Below are positions 35,468 to 45,489 of a DNA stretch of 64,000 nucleotides, in pieces. The stretch comes from Malania oleifera (Eukaryota > Streptophyta > Magnoliopsida > Santalales > Ximeniaceae). The position numbers were made by a program, and so were the translations under genes. Under the pieces are notes generated by a model that was not told where the DNA came from, did not search any database, and saw nothing but the letters and a program-made list of their open reading frames with translations. Location: assembly GCF_029873635.1 (NCBI RefSeq), contig NC_080418.1, forward strand, positions 8,876,562 through 8,940,561, written 5' to 3'. Numbering within the stretch: the stretch's first letter is position 1; the number at the start of each line of letters is the position of its first letter.

Positions 35468-38026
35468 ACATTAATATATATACATTTTACATCTTGAAGC
35501 TTGAAGCTTCAGGATGCATCTATAGGACCCGCAGATCCCCCCTTTATTCCTTCTCTGTTGTACTCTGCGTAGAGACCTGCGCAGTCTCTCTCTCTGCTCT
35601 CATTCTCTCTCCCTCTCTCCTTAGTTACGTGGCGGATTTTCGCCCGATCGAAAATCGGAAGATACCGCTGGACTCCATTCTCCGTTGCCGTCATTTCTAC
35701 CAGAGCGGATTGATGGTAGGAGCGGCGTAGACGTATCTCCTGGGGTAAGCTAATTTTCTTTTTTTCTTTAATTTTTTACAAATTATAAGCCTGATTGAAG
35801 AACGGACACCATTAGGAGAATCTAGGGATGATTCTCTACAAGCCTAGTGGGACAGAATTCTCGTGGGATCGTCGTGGGCAAAACCCCAAATTTAGGGTTC
35901 GGGGGTTATTAAGGGGCTTATTTTTAATTAATTAGAATTAATTTAGAAATACTAGAATGTTGAGCATTTAGGGTTGAAGTATAATTTTCGGAATTTAGGA
36001 CCCAGGTGAGTGCCGCAGGTGTAATTTTGGGACCCGCAAGCAAAATTCAGAAAATTAAGTGGGGGTGTCAAATATTAGTTTAAATGTTAATTTGGAGTAC
36101 ATGTGGCCTAGGGAAAGCTAGATGGGTAGTATTTTGGGGAAATGAATTAATTAATTTGGAGAAAATATAAATTGCAGGAGTTGAATTTCAGGCGCCAAGG
36201 GCGTAGGATTTGGGTCCTAACAAGACTCTCAGTAAGTCAGGTAAGTGGAATAAATTATAGTAGTATTTTTAAAATTACCGTTTGAATTAATATATGAAAA
36301 TGAGTATATTGTATTTTGTCTGAAAATTATTATGATAAAAATATCAGACAAATTGTGTGGCATTTGAGTAATATTAATTTGTGATGCTTTGGAGTCTGAA
36401 ATTACTATATTATGAATATTAGATGAAAACTATGTGGCACATGACATGTGTTGAAAAATGTGAAATATAACGATGGGTATTTTTTGAGAAAATATTGAAA
36501 TGAGAATGATTGATGTGATTAGTGAAAAATAATGAAATATGGTATTTATATGTGAGTGAAAATTATTTGCATGAGAAATGAGTTTGTACAAATTACTGGT
36601 ATGAGTATTTTGGAAAAATGTGAAAATACGTGAAATATGATATATATATATATATATATATATATTATTACGCGATGATGAAATGTGCACATAAAATGAT
36701 GAGAATATTTATGTTGAACTGAATTGTGATATACTAAAATATGATTGATGAAATGTCAATACTGCATAATGATTGTGGGTATGTGGTAGTGAACATTGAT
36801 GGATGGTTATGATATTGAACACGGTATCGTTGCTGTGGTGTTAGTGTAACCACACTGACTCTTGGAACGTGTGGCGTGACAGTCGACTGAGCCATTTTGT
36901 AAGGTTGTTGAGCCCCCTGAGTCCGGATCAGGGTTATAGGCCAGTCAGTTGTACTACAGACGCGATATGTGATATGATACTCTGATCTAATCAGGTCGGC
37001 CAACCGCAGTTAGATCCAGCCTTCAGGCCGCACAACCTTGACCATGGGGGGAAGCATGACGTGGATAGAAAGTCCTCAGGGTGGCCATGAGTTACAGACG
37101 CGATATTAGTATTTGATAGATACTCATGAGCCAGGAAGTGAAATGAAAACGGAAAGTGAAAGAATGATAAAATTGGCTAAAATGAGAAAAGAAAGAAAGA
37201 ATGGAAATTGAAAAATAAAGAATGTTAAATATGAGAAATGAACGTGTGAGTTAATGACATAAATAATTGAGACGAAGTGAAACTGTCCGTCTGAGGGCTT
37301 ACTGAGTAAGGTGAGTGCCTTGATAGGTATCAGATGTGGCCATACCCGGCAGCATAATGTGTTAGGGCAAAGGGAAACTACCTGTATGGGGCGGGTAATC
37401 TTCCCTATTCTTAGGAACTTCCCAGATAAAAATGTGTTGGAATGATTGATTTTGAGAAATGATTTTAAAGCTTATAAAAGCTTGTGTTGTATATTTATAT
37501 GACTATGAGAATATATTTGCCAGTGTATTTTCTCAGATGAAATGTTATTTTGTAAAGTAAAGCATGTTATAACTGAACTCATATGGCCACACACTGTGAA
37601 TAATTTATTCCTTCTTACTGAGATGTGTCTCACCCAAATTATCTAAATTTTTCAGGGAACAGGGATAGATCGGGTGATAGAGCTCTGTGATCATAGGGAG
37701 CTGGGACCCTGACACACATAGGGTGAGTTTTTGGTGGATTAGGGAAGTGTGATTCCCTAAGGTTGTATTATTTTTGGGTATGAGATAGTATTGTGTATAT
37801 GTGTATGTTGATACTCTGAGTATTGTATTTTGGATGATATAAATATACTGTCTTCCGCTATTAGGTTATATAAATAACATAACTTTTTACCCGGTACCCA
37901 GTGCGGGTCGGGTCGTATGAATGATAGTAGGATTGTTGACGTGGCCGATTTATGGATGTTGTTTATGACGAATGAAAATTCATTTATTATTGGAAAAAAA
38001 ATTTGTGCGAAAATCAGGGCGTCACA
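35270..38026 (+). repeat. 3' LTR of gypsy element 2
   Basis: 2757 bp, TGTAATAACCCC to GGGCGTCACA. It has the same layout as the 5' copy: ATT microsatellite near 35428-35466, donor CAG/GTAAGT at 36238-36246, block with CTGAG at 37610-37633, and acceptor TTTTTCAG/G about 34 nt beyond. Both splice-like sites are intact in both LTRs of this element. Confidence 0.92.
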
Positions 38027-38031
38027 CTAAA

Positions 38032-38820
38032 TATATAAGGGACTTGCTAAAGAAATTTAATATGAAAGATAGTAAAATTCTTGATACTCCTATGAGTTCT
38101 TCCATCAAACTTGATAAAGATGAGCAAGAAATCCCTGTGGATGTGAAATTGTATCATGGCATGATAGGTAGTCTCCTATACCTCACTGCTAGTCGACCTA
38201 ATATCATGTTTAGCATATGCATGTGTGCTAGATTTCAAGCTAGTCCTAAGGAGTCTTATCTATTAGCAGTCAAACGAATTATTAGGTATCTAGTTGGAAC
38301 CATAGAGTTAGGCTTATGGTATCCTAAGCATACGACTTTTGAGATTGTTAGTTATACTGATACTGACTTTTCCGGTAGTAAGGTTGATAGGAAGAGTACT
38401 AGCGGCACTTGTCACTATTTAGGACAATCTCTCGTTTCTTGGTTCTCCAAGAAACAAACTCAGTTGCCCTATCTATAGTCGAAGCAGAATATATCATAGC
38501 TAGAAGTTGTTGTGCTCAAACTCTTAATATGAAACAACTGATGGATTTTGGGTTGCACTACGATACAATACCGATTAAATGTGATAATACTAGTGCAATC
38601 AACATTTTAAAAAATCTTATCTCACATTCACGAACTAAACACATTGAGATTAGACATCATTTCCTTCGTGATCATGTGTAGAAAGGGGATGTGACACTTG
38701 AGAGTTTGTATGCATAAATGAACAATGGGCTGACATTTTCACTAAACCACTTCCATAAGATAGGTTCATACAAATTAGATGTGAACTAGGTCTCATGCAT
38801 AGTAGAGATGTTTTCTAGAT
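38032..38820 (+). pseudogene. copia RT/RNase H, second part
   Basis: Continues the frame cut at 28453: KYIRDLLKKFNMKDSKILD, PVDVKLYHGMIGSLLYLTA, SRPNIMFSICMCARFQ, then RNase H with YTDTDFSGSKVDRKSTSGT and VSWFSKKQTQ. A shift near 38460 is followed by the SIVEAEYIIARSCCAQ block in a second frame. The usual copia ending, NEQWADIFTKPLP-like, lies near 38718, and the end is near 38818. One Asp of the RNase H active site is visible in YTDTDF. The wording is that of SIRE-type elements. Confidence 0.87.
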
Positions 38821-39331
38821 ATTTCATAGTTTGCATAAACTTAGGGGGAACTTTATAATATTTTCAAAGTCTAACAATTAATATAACAATTTGTATCATT
38901 CATTGGCTTGGACTTTATGAAATTGGTTATGTTTTATCTACTGCATGATGATGATTGTATTTATGTTTTATGTATTGATCATACTGGAACTGTTTGAGTT
39001 GAGTAGTTGTGGATAAACTGTTAGATCTTAAAAACTCAAAACAGGTCATTTTTATCTAGGATTTTTTTGGGAAATGTCCTATTTTCAAACGGCATGCTGC
39101 CGAAATTTTTTAAAATTCTCAAACTTTGTATATTAATGATTTATACCCATTGCCTAAGGCTATTAATTTCATAACCTTTTTTACTGTTTCCAAAAGGGGG
39201 AGATGCATAAGAGAGGGCAAAAATTGGGTTGAATTGAAATTGAACTTAATTGGTTGGGTTGAATTGAACTTAAATGAAAAATTATTTGCATTGATAAATT
39301 TTTTACATTATGCACATTGTTAGGGGGAGCC
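38821..39331 (+). other. copia post-pol spacer
   Basis: Non-coding, with G-rich tracts (TTAGGGGGAAC near 38839, AAAAGGGGGAGA near 39193, TTAGGGGGAGCC at 39320). No envelope-like gene is present. A minus-strand solo LTR enters at 39332 directly after one of these tracts; the spacer resumes at 41868. Confidence 0.6.
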
Positions 39332-41823
39332 TGTAACACCCCGACCCCGAGGGGCCTGGGATATTAACTTTTTACTACTAATTTACAGCGGAAGCAAAAT
39401 ACACTCAATTTTTATTAAACCAGAGCGCTAATTATTCATGTTACAATCACTTATTTCAAAAGAAGAAAATTATACAAACGTAAATATCTGAAATCATACT
39501 AATGTTTCTAATTAATCTTTATTTTTCTAATCCCCACCCGCATGCTTGCTAAGCCTGATTTCCGACATGTCCTTCAGAGTTATCTGAAATAAAATATGAT
39601 TGGGGTGAGACGACGCTCAGTAAGTAAATAAGATTATTATTAGTGTGTGGCCAAAATGAGTTTTTAAAGAATTTCGTAAAACAATAAAGAATACTATAAC
39701 TTCAAGATTTCTTTTAGAATAAACATAAATTTAACAATTTCTGCATAAAACTTTTGTCATCAATTTCAACAGTAAATTTTTAAATCATATACTATAACTG
39801 CTAAATTAAACTTTTAACTTTAAAACTGTAAAAATATTTAATGATAAACATACATATACTTTTCCTTATACGTTTTCCTTAGATCGTCATATAAGCACCA
39901 AAATGATCCTTTTCACGTAAACTTACACTTTTCCTTCAAATTATCAGTAACTTTGTACACGTAATTAAATATGTATAAACATATATTGTAAAAACCACCC
40001 TTAGGCCTGTTTGCCGTAAGTCATGTTTACCCCCATGACTGGGTTGTGCGGTCCGAAGACTGGACTTAGCTGGCTGGCCGACCAAACTAAATCAACGTAC
40101 GTAAACTTTAAGTGAGATTTTCCTTATTAAGTCCTGGACTTAAACCAGGTGTGCACTCAGGAGAAATCCACTAACATAAATAACCACTCTGTAAACAGTG
40201 TGGGTGCACTCTGATCCGTATAAACTTTAAGCTGCGGTACCGAGCATCTGTAACTTTGAACTTTCGTTGCCATAAGGGGTTTGAAAATCATCTTATTATC
40301 ATTTATGCAATTTAAAATAATATCGTGAAAATCTCATCTTTACTCATATTTACATAAAAAAATGTAACGTAGAAATAAACTCATGCCACACAATTTTTGT
40401 GTTAAAAATATATATATAATTTTATTTTTGAATAGAAAGAAATGCTGAAAATTTACCCGAGGGGATTGGAACATTTCTTAACCCAAAAATAGATGCAAGT
40501 ATATTAAAGATAGAACTGGTATAATTAAATATGCGTGAAAATAAACTCATGAAAATTTTGTGGAACTAATTGACATAATTAAAATTTAAGTACAAAATAA
40601 ACTCGGGTATGAATTTAAAATAAAAAGAAACTAACATAATCAAAATTTACTTACCTTCTTCTTTTACCGTGTGCTAGGAACACAATAATTATCTTTAAGA
40701 AATGAGATCGGAAAAAGTGGGTGATTGAGAATTTATTCAAAAATTCTCTCTCCACCACAAATTCTTTCACTCACTAATCCTTCTCTTCCTTGGAAAATTG
40801 TTGTGAAAAATGAAGGTTGAGAGCTCCCTATTTATAGGAAAATTTTGGGGAAGAAATAGAATTTATAAAAGTGTGGGGAGATGGGTGAAATTATAATTTT
40901 AAAAATTAAAGAATGGGCAAGGGATGGGCAAGGTATGGGTTGAGTATGGGATGGGGATGGAGGCCATGTGGGAGTGCTTGCCACCATTCCCACTAAATAA
41001 ATTTTTAATTAACTACTTACCTAATTAATTAATCAATTAGTTAATTAATTATTTTATTATTTTATTATTTTTCTTAATCATTATTGTCATTATTATTATC
41101 ATTGTTATTACTTATAAACTATTTTAAGTATTTATTTATTTTATTATTTATTTTTGAACAAGAATTAAATTTAAATTTTAAAAACTCATGTGGGCCCCAC
41201 ATGGTCTTGTGGGCCCCACACAACTTCGAGACCCGAATGGATCCTACGTAACTCGAATAACTCTTATACGATTTTATGCATCCTACATAGCTTTGAGACT
41301 TGTGAAAACCTCCATACGGCTTCGGGACTTATGTGGGCCCCACACAGTCTTGTGGGCCCCGCATAGGATACTTATATTATTATTATTTTATCATATATCT
41401 CTACAAATTATATCAGTTAAAACATTATTTTATGTACTTATTTACGTATATAAACAGTGTCTTGTGGCTCCGGGACTCATGTGGACCCCACATAGTATTG
41501 TGGGCCCCACATATGATACCTATATTATTATTATCTTATTATGTATTTCGACAAATTATGTCTATCAAAACACTATTTTATGTATATATACTTATTTACG
41601 TGTACAAATAGTGTCTATCCTGTTTATCCTATGAAATTCCATTTTGACCAGGCCGACCTCCAGGGAGCGACTGAGCCGCAATGGTCTCTGAGCACTCGCT
41701 AAGACAAGGTCTTTCTTAGGCATCAAATATGGAATCAAGGATCCTACAGAAAAATACTTATATATTGATATTAACTAAATGACCATTTTTATTATTTTAT
41801 TATTATTGTACTTTAATCATATA

Positions 41824-41856
<33 letters not shown>

Positions 41857-41867
41857 GGGTCATCACA
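39332..41867 (-). mobile_element. minus-strand gypsy solo LTR (2536 bp)
   Basis: On the minus strand it runs from TGTGATGACCC (41867) to GGTCGGGGTGTTACA (39332). GAGCC flanks both ends (39327-39331, 41868-41872). The orientation follows from the blocks it shares, inverted, with the plus-strand gypsy LTRs: CTCAGTAAG near 39616 and the CATGACTGGGTTGTGCGG block near 40035. Minus-strand U3 (right part) has six GTGGGCCCCAC-like words and a 148-bp tandem duplication. A minus-strand donor AAG/GTAAGT lies at 40657-40649. The T-rich run (41840-41856) lies next to its own start, so it is not a poly(A) tail. Confidence 0.88.
41333..41628. repeat. 148-bp tandem duplication in the LTR U3
   Basis: Two copies (about 41333-41480 and 41481-41628) each carry paired GTGGGCCCCAC-like palindromes, then an ATT-rich stretch and ATTTTATGTA...ACTTATTTACGT. 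Open frames through this region simply reflect the duplication. Confidence 0.8.
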
Positions 41868-41919
41868 GAGCCTTCTAAGGTTATACCCATTTTTTGCACG
41901 ATGTATTTATCATCATCGA

Positions 41920-41931
41920 AAAGGGGGAGAA
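41920..41931 (+). promoter_or_regulatory. polypurine tract of the copia element
   Basis: AAAAGGGGGAGAA immediately precedes the 3' LTR at 41932. Confidence 0.9.
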
Positions 41932-43879
41932 TGTTGACTTTATAAGTCACACCCGGTTTTGATAATGACAAATACTTGGGTATTTGATGGCTTTCAAGTG
42001 TATGTGCAGGTTCATTTTAGTAGATCAAGTAATGACATATGAAAGCAAAACATGATGACCCTAAAAATTAGTTTCATGTTATAATTCATTTTATGTAATA
42101 TGGGTCTGTAATAGTAATTAGGATATAAGGTCTGTAATAATTACATGCATGTCATGCATATAAGATATACTGTAAGCTTAGTAAGACCCTAGTGAGACCT
42201 TAGGTCCCAACACAAATGCACAATCACTCCCCATAATAACTTGCTTAATTTGGGGATCAAATTGAAATGGATTGAACGTAATAGGCACAAAATGAGAGAG
42301 GTTGGCCGACCGAACCGCAAGTGTTCAAATCACCTCGGCGCCTGAACCATTGGGATGTCAACGGTTTGACCAGACTTTGGGCGACCGAACCTAAAATGAC
42401 TCAATCTCCCTTGGGTGACCAAACCCTTAGAAAGTGACTTTTCACCAACTCGGGCTGCCAAACTTTTCAGTTCAAAATACGCCTCGATTAACCGAATCCC
42501 TCTATTCGGTTAATCAAATGTATTTTTGGGCACCTGAACTATGCACCAAAACTTTCTAACTTTTGTTCAACCAACCAGATTTAATCTCGGGCACCCGAAC
42601 CATTTAAAAGGCCTTTTTGAGTTGAGTCTATTCGGGCGACCGAACTGAAGTTCAGCCACCCAAATCTTCTCGGGTTACTTAATTATTTATCGAGGTTAAA
42701 AGGGTTAAACCGGATTAAAAGTCCTAATGTGTTTTAAAACTTTCCTAATAATATCCTACGTGTCCTAAATGGTTATAATTTGACCTTGGTCTATATATAT
42801 GAGTTCATTTATGTGGATTAGCAACTAATTAAGAAAATCATTAGCCAAAAATTCTCTCTATTTTCAAAATCTCACTTTGCTCAAATACTCTCATATTCTC
42901 ATCCCCTTGATACATTTTAGTAGTGTGAGAGCTTATTGATTATGCTTGTGATTACTAGATATTGCTAATACTCCCATAGTATTGATTGATTATTTGATAT
43001 TGATTTTAGGGAGTTTGGTTAAGTTTTATCTCACAGATTTGAACTTTATAAATCTTGTGTTGGGATAAACTAGCAAGCTTAAGGATCTTTGCATTGTCAT
43101 TGCAAGATTCCTATAACTTTGTTTTTATTGTGCAAAAATATTTCCTATAAACTATAATATTTTTCAAACTATTCTTGTGCTCTTTTCATTGAAGGAAATC
43201 TTTTGAAGATAGTTTGATTATCTGATTAGCATCTTTGAAACCTTGGTTTGTTATTGAAATTTGATATAACTTGTTTCAAAGATATAACTTATTTAGAACA
43301 CTCTTGAACATTATAGTGATCACATCTTATTAAGTGTTGTTTGCACAAATATTCACATCACTGAGCATACATATTTTATACTGTTGATGTGCTTGTGATT
43401 GATTATGTTTGGTACATATTTGCTTTACTGAAAAGCATAATCACTGTACCTTGTCATATTGTGAAAATACTGTTGTATTTCAGGCGTGGCCTAAGGGGGT
43501 GGTAATCTAGTCTGGAAGGATTGTTTTGGTTGAGGTCAGCCCCGCTAATTGACCTAGTGTATTAGGTGCCGCTCCACCTGTTTAAGTGAGCTTTATAGTG
43601 GTAATTCTTGTGCTATTTAGCCAAGGCGTGGACGTAGGTAGTTTGCGAACCTCGATAACATTTCTGGGTATCATCTCTTATTTTCCTTTTTCTGGTGCAT
43701 GCTTGGTTAATTTTATTATGCGATTTAATTCCCCTACATATTTAAATTGATTTAGTTTATGTGTAATAGATTGACCATAAGGTTGTGTATTACTACTGTT
43801 AGGGGATTTACCTAAGACATTAATTTTTGAAAATATCAATTCACCCCCCCCCCCTCTTGGGTTCACAGTAAAGCTAACA
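41932..43879 (+). repeat. 3' LTR of the copia element
   Basis: TGTTGACTTTATAAGTC to AGTAAAGCTAACA, 1948 bp, followed by the TATTA duplication. It is the partner of 10556-12502 and differs by many transitions. A run of ten Cs (near 43845) replaces a mixed C-rich stretch in the 5' copy. Confidence 0.93.
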
Positions 43880-44630
43880 TATTATCTTGAGATAACTCTT
43901 TTTCAGCTTAACGATCTTTGCATCTTTGTTGTAAAATTCAAAGGCTAGATTTTGTGCTTATTGCAAAACATTTTTTTAGAAGTTAATCTTGACTATCTCC
44001 TGATTTTATTGCTGAAAATATTTTGTGGAGATAAAGTTATTAGAAGTATAGATCTTTGAAATACTATTACTGTCTTACACCTATTTGACTCAAAGATCAA
44101 TCTTAACATCATCTCTTATATTAATTGATTGACCAAATCTCACTTGAGCATTAGTTCCTTATCATACTTGAGTGCTTTGATCATACTATGTTTATTGCTG
44201 ATACATATTTGCTTAGTTGAGAAGCATTTGATTTGTACGCAAACTTTATATTCAGTGTTGTATTCCAGGCGTGGCCTAAGGGGATATTAATCTAACCCAT
44301 AAGGATTGGTTGCAAAGGTTGAGGTCAGCTATGATAATTTGACCTAGTGTTGTAAACGATGTTGTTCCACTCGGTAAGCATGCATTAATGGAATCCTTGA
44401 GCTTGCGAGCTAGAGGCGGGGACGTAGACAGTATTGGCCGAACCCCGATAATATATCGTGTGTGCACTGTTTTATATTTCTACATATTATATTTATCTGC
44501 GCATTTGATATTTGCTTAGAAAGATCCTAGGTTGTGTATTACTGCTGCTGGTTTAGTTAAACTTAGGAAGAATAATTTTTAAATATCCAATTCACTCCCC
44601 TCTTAGAATTACACCAAAGTCAACAATTTA

Positions 44631-44815
44631 AATTGAAATATCAAAAGAGATAAATCTTAAAAATTCACATCAAATTTAGGATCATTGAAGCTCAGCAATA
44701 AAGAGAACTCAAAGTAAAAAAGAATCAAATGAGTTTTCAGAACAAACTTTGTAAGTATTTCAAGTAAGATTCAAGTATGAATTGTCATTTTGAAGCTCAT
44801 AATAATTACATGTTT
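44631..44815 (+). repeat. 5' fragment of a copia LTR (relative of 6494-10343)
   Basis: The series CATTGAAGCTCAGCAATAAA, ACTTTGTAAGTATTTCAAG and TTTTGAAGCTCAT parallels 6675-6830 of the solo LTR at 6494. The fragment lacks the LTR start and everything downstream. It marks the right edge of the retrotransposon stack. Confidence 0.6.
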
Positions 44816-45205
44816 CTATTATTATTTCCTGAAAAAAAAAAAATTAGAGTTTGCTTTTATAAAAAATATTTTAAATAGAACAAGCCCAGACGTGCCACTA
44901 GCAATTATTATTTTTTTAACATTGACGAATTTTCTAAAAATAATAGATGGAAACATGTAATTATTATAGCTCGCAATTTAATTTTTATTAATTATGAATT
45001 CATATTTTAAATTTATGAATTTTTTGTTTATAGAAATAAATATATTAATTAATTTTAAAACTAGTTAAGGAAAGGTCTGGGGTGAAACTAAATTACCGAA
45101 TTTCCAGCAGAGATTTTATGTTTTTATTACCAAAATATATATATTCCATATAAGAGGAAATGAGTAGTTCAAGCAAATCTCGTAGGATGATTCTATGAGA
45201 TTTGC

Positions 45206-45211
45206 CACGTG
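45206..45211. promoter_or_regulatory. G-box in the beta-tubulin promoter
   Basis: CACGTG inside GCCACGTGTCACC, about 220 bp before the predicted TATA box. This is a canonical plant bZIP/bHLH site. The function here is inferred from the motif only. Confidence 0.4.
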
Positions 45212-45425
45212 TCACCGTTCCATTTTTCAGACAAATATGTAAGCTTTAAAATAAATTTTTTTTTTCCAAATAAAGTATTATTTAATATTTTATTAAATAA
45301 TAAAATTAAAATGGGAAAAATCTCAAAAAGCTCCCGAAGAGCCACCCATCCGACCGTTGATCCCTTTGAGCCATTCGAAGTTTCAAACGCAAGTACAGCC
45401 GTTAAAACTTAAACCCTAACCCTTC

Positions 45426-45434
45426 TATTTATAT
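45426..45434 (+). promoter_or_regulatory. probable TATA box of the beta-tubulin gene
   Basis: TATTTATAT lies 56-64 bp before the start codon, in a stretch that turns pyrimidine-rich (CCTCCCACCCCC) just downstream. The short implied 5' UTR is usual for plant tubulin genes. Confidence 0.6.
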
Positions 45435-45489
45435 CCTCCCACCCCCATTCCGACGTTCATAACGTTTGATCTTCTTTCATTGATTCACA

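Larger units (their letters stand above)
28459..38026 (+). mobile_element. Ty3/gypsy element 2, RT-deleted, inserted in copia RT
   Basis: Target duplication CTAAA (28454-28458, 38027-38031). LTRs are 28459-31181 and 35270-38026, the primer binding site is 31185-31196 and the polypurine tract 35256-35269. Gag, protease, RNase H, integrase and a chromodomain-like tail are recognisable, but the whole RT domain is missing. The two LTRs look more alike than those of the host copia element, in line with its being the younger insertion. It cannot move without enzymes from elsewhere. Confidence 0.94.
10556..43879 (+). mobile_element. SIRE/Maximus-like Ty1/copia retrotransposon with both LTRs
   Basis: Two LTRs of 1947 and 1948 bp (10556-12502 and 41932-43879) are flanked by TATTA at 10551-10555 and 43880-43884, which fixes the ends. 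The interior has an initiator-Met-type primer binding site, Gag with zinc knuckles, then protease, integrase, reverse transcriptase and RNase H in copia order, a spacer, and a polypurine tract at 41920-41931. About 24 kb of its 33 kb is later insertions (13300-25228, 28459-38026, 39332-41867). The LTRs differ visibly, mostly by C/T and G/A changes, so the insertion is not recent. Clade is inferred from the long LTRs, the spacer and the RT/RNase H wording. Confidence 0.93.
5483..44625 (+). mobile_element. copia-type solo LTR split by later insertions
   Basis: The 5' part (5483-6493) begins TGTTGACT and the 3' part (43885-44625) ends AAGTCAACA. Removing the insertions at 6494-10348 and 10556-43884 leaves about 1.96 kb, the same size as the neighbouring copia LTRs, and the sequence reads on across both breaks. 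The flanks are ATTTG (5478-5482) and ATTTA (44626-44630), a near-perfect 5-bp target duplication. U3 carries a GGTCGACCGAAC-like array (5880-6250) and the TATA-like sequence CTATAAATACTC near 6362. No internal region of its own is present, so it is a solo LTR. Confidence 0.75.
44816..45489 (+). promoter_or_regulatory. beta-tubulin upstream region
   Basis: About 670 bp of AT-rich sequence between the last LTR fragment and the start codon. It holds the G-box and TATA box listed separately and no other gene. All sequence further upstream is transposon-derived. Confidence 0.6.

Noticed and set aside
38690-39331. Envelope-like gene expected in SIRE-type elements
   Set aside because: No open frame of suitable size or with membrane segments between pol and the 3' LTR, even allowing for the insertion at 39332.
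41188-41634. Frames of 148 and 92 codons with WAPH / CGPH repeats
   Set aside because: They read through the duplicated GTGGGCCCCAC region of a solo LTR; the repeats come from the DNA duplication.
45209-45412. 67-codon frame just upstream of beta-tubulin
   Set aside because: It lies in the promoter and crosses low-complexity AT sequence; no domain, and it ends just before the predicted TATA box.
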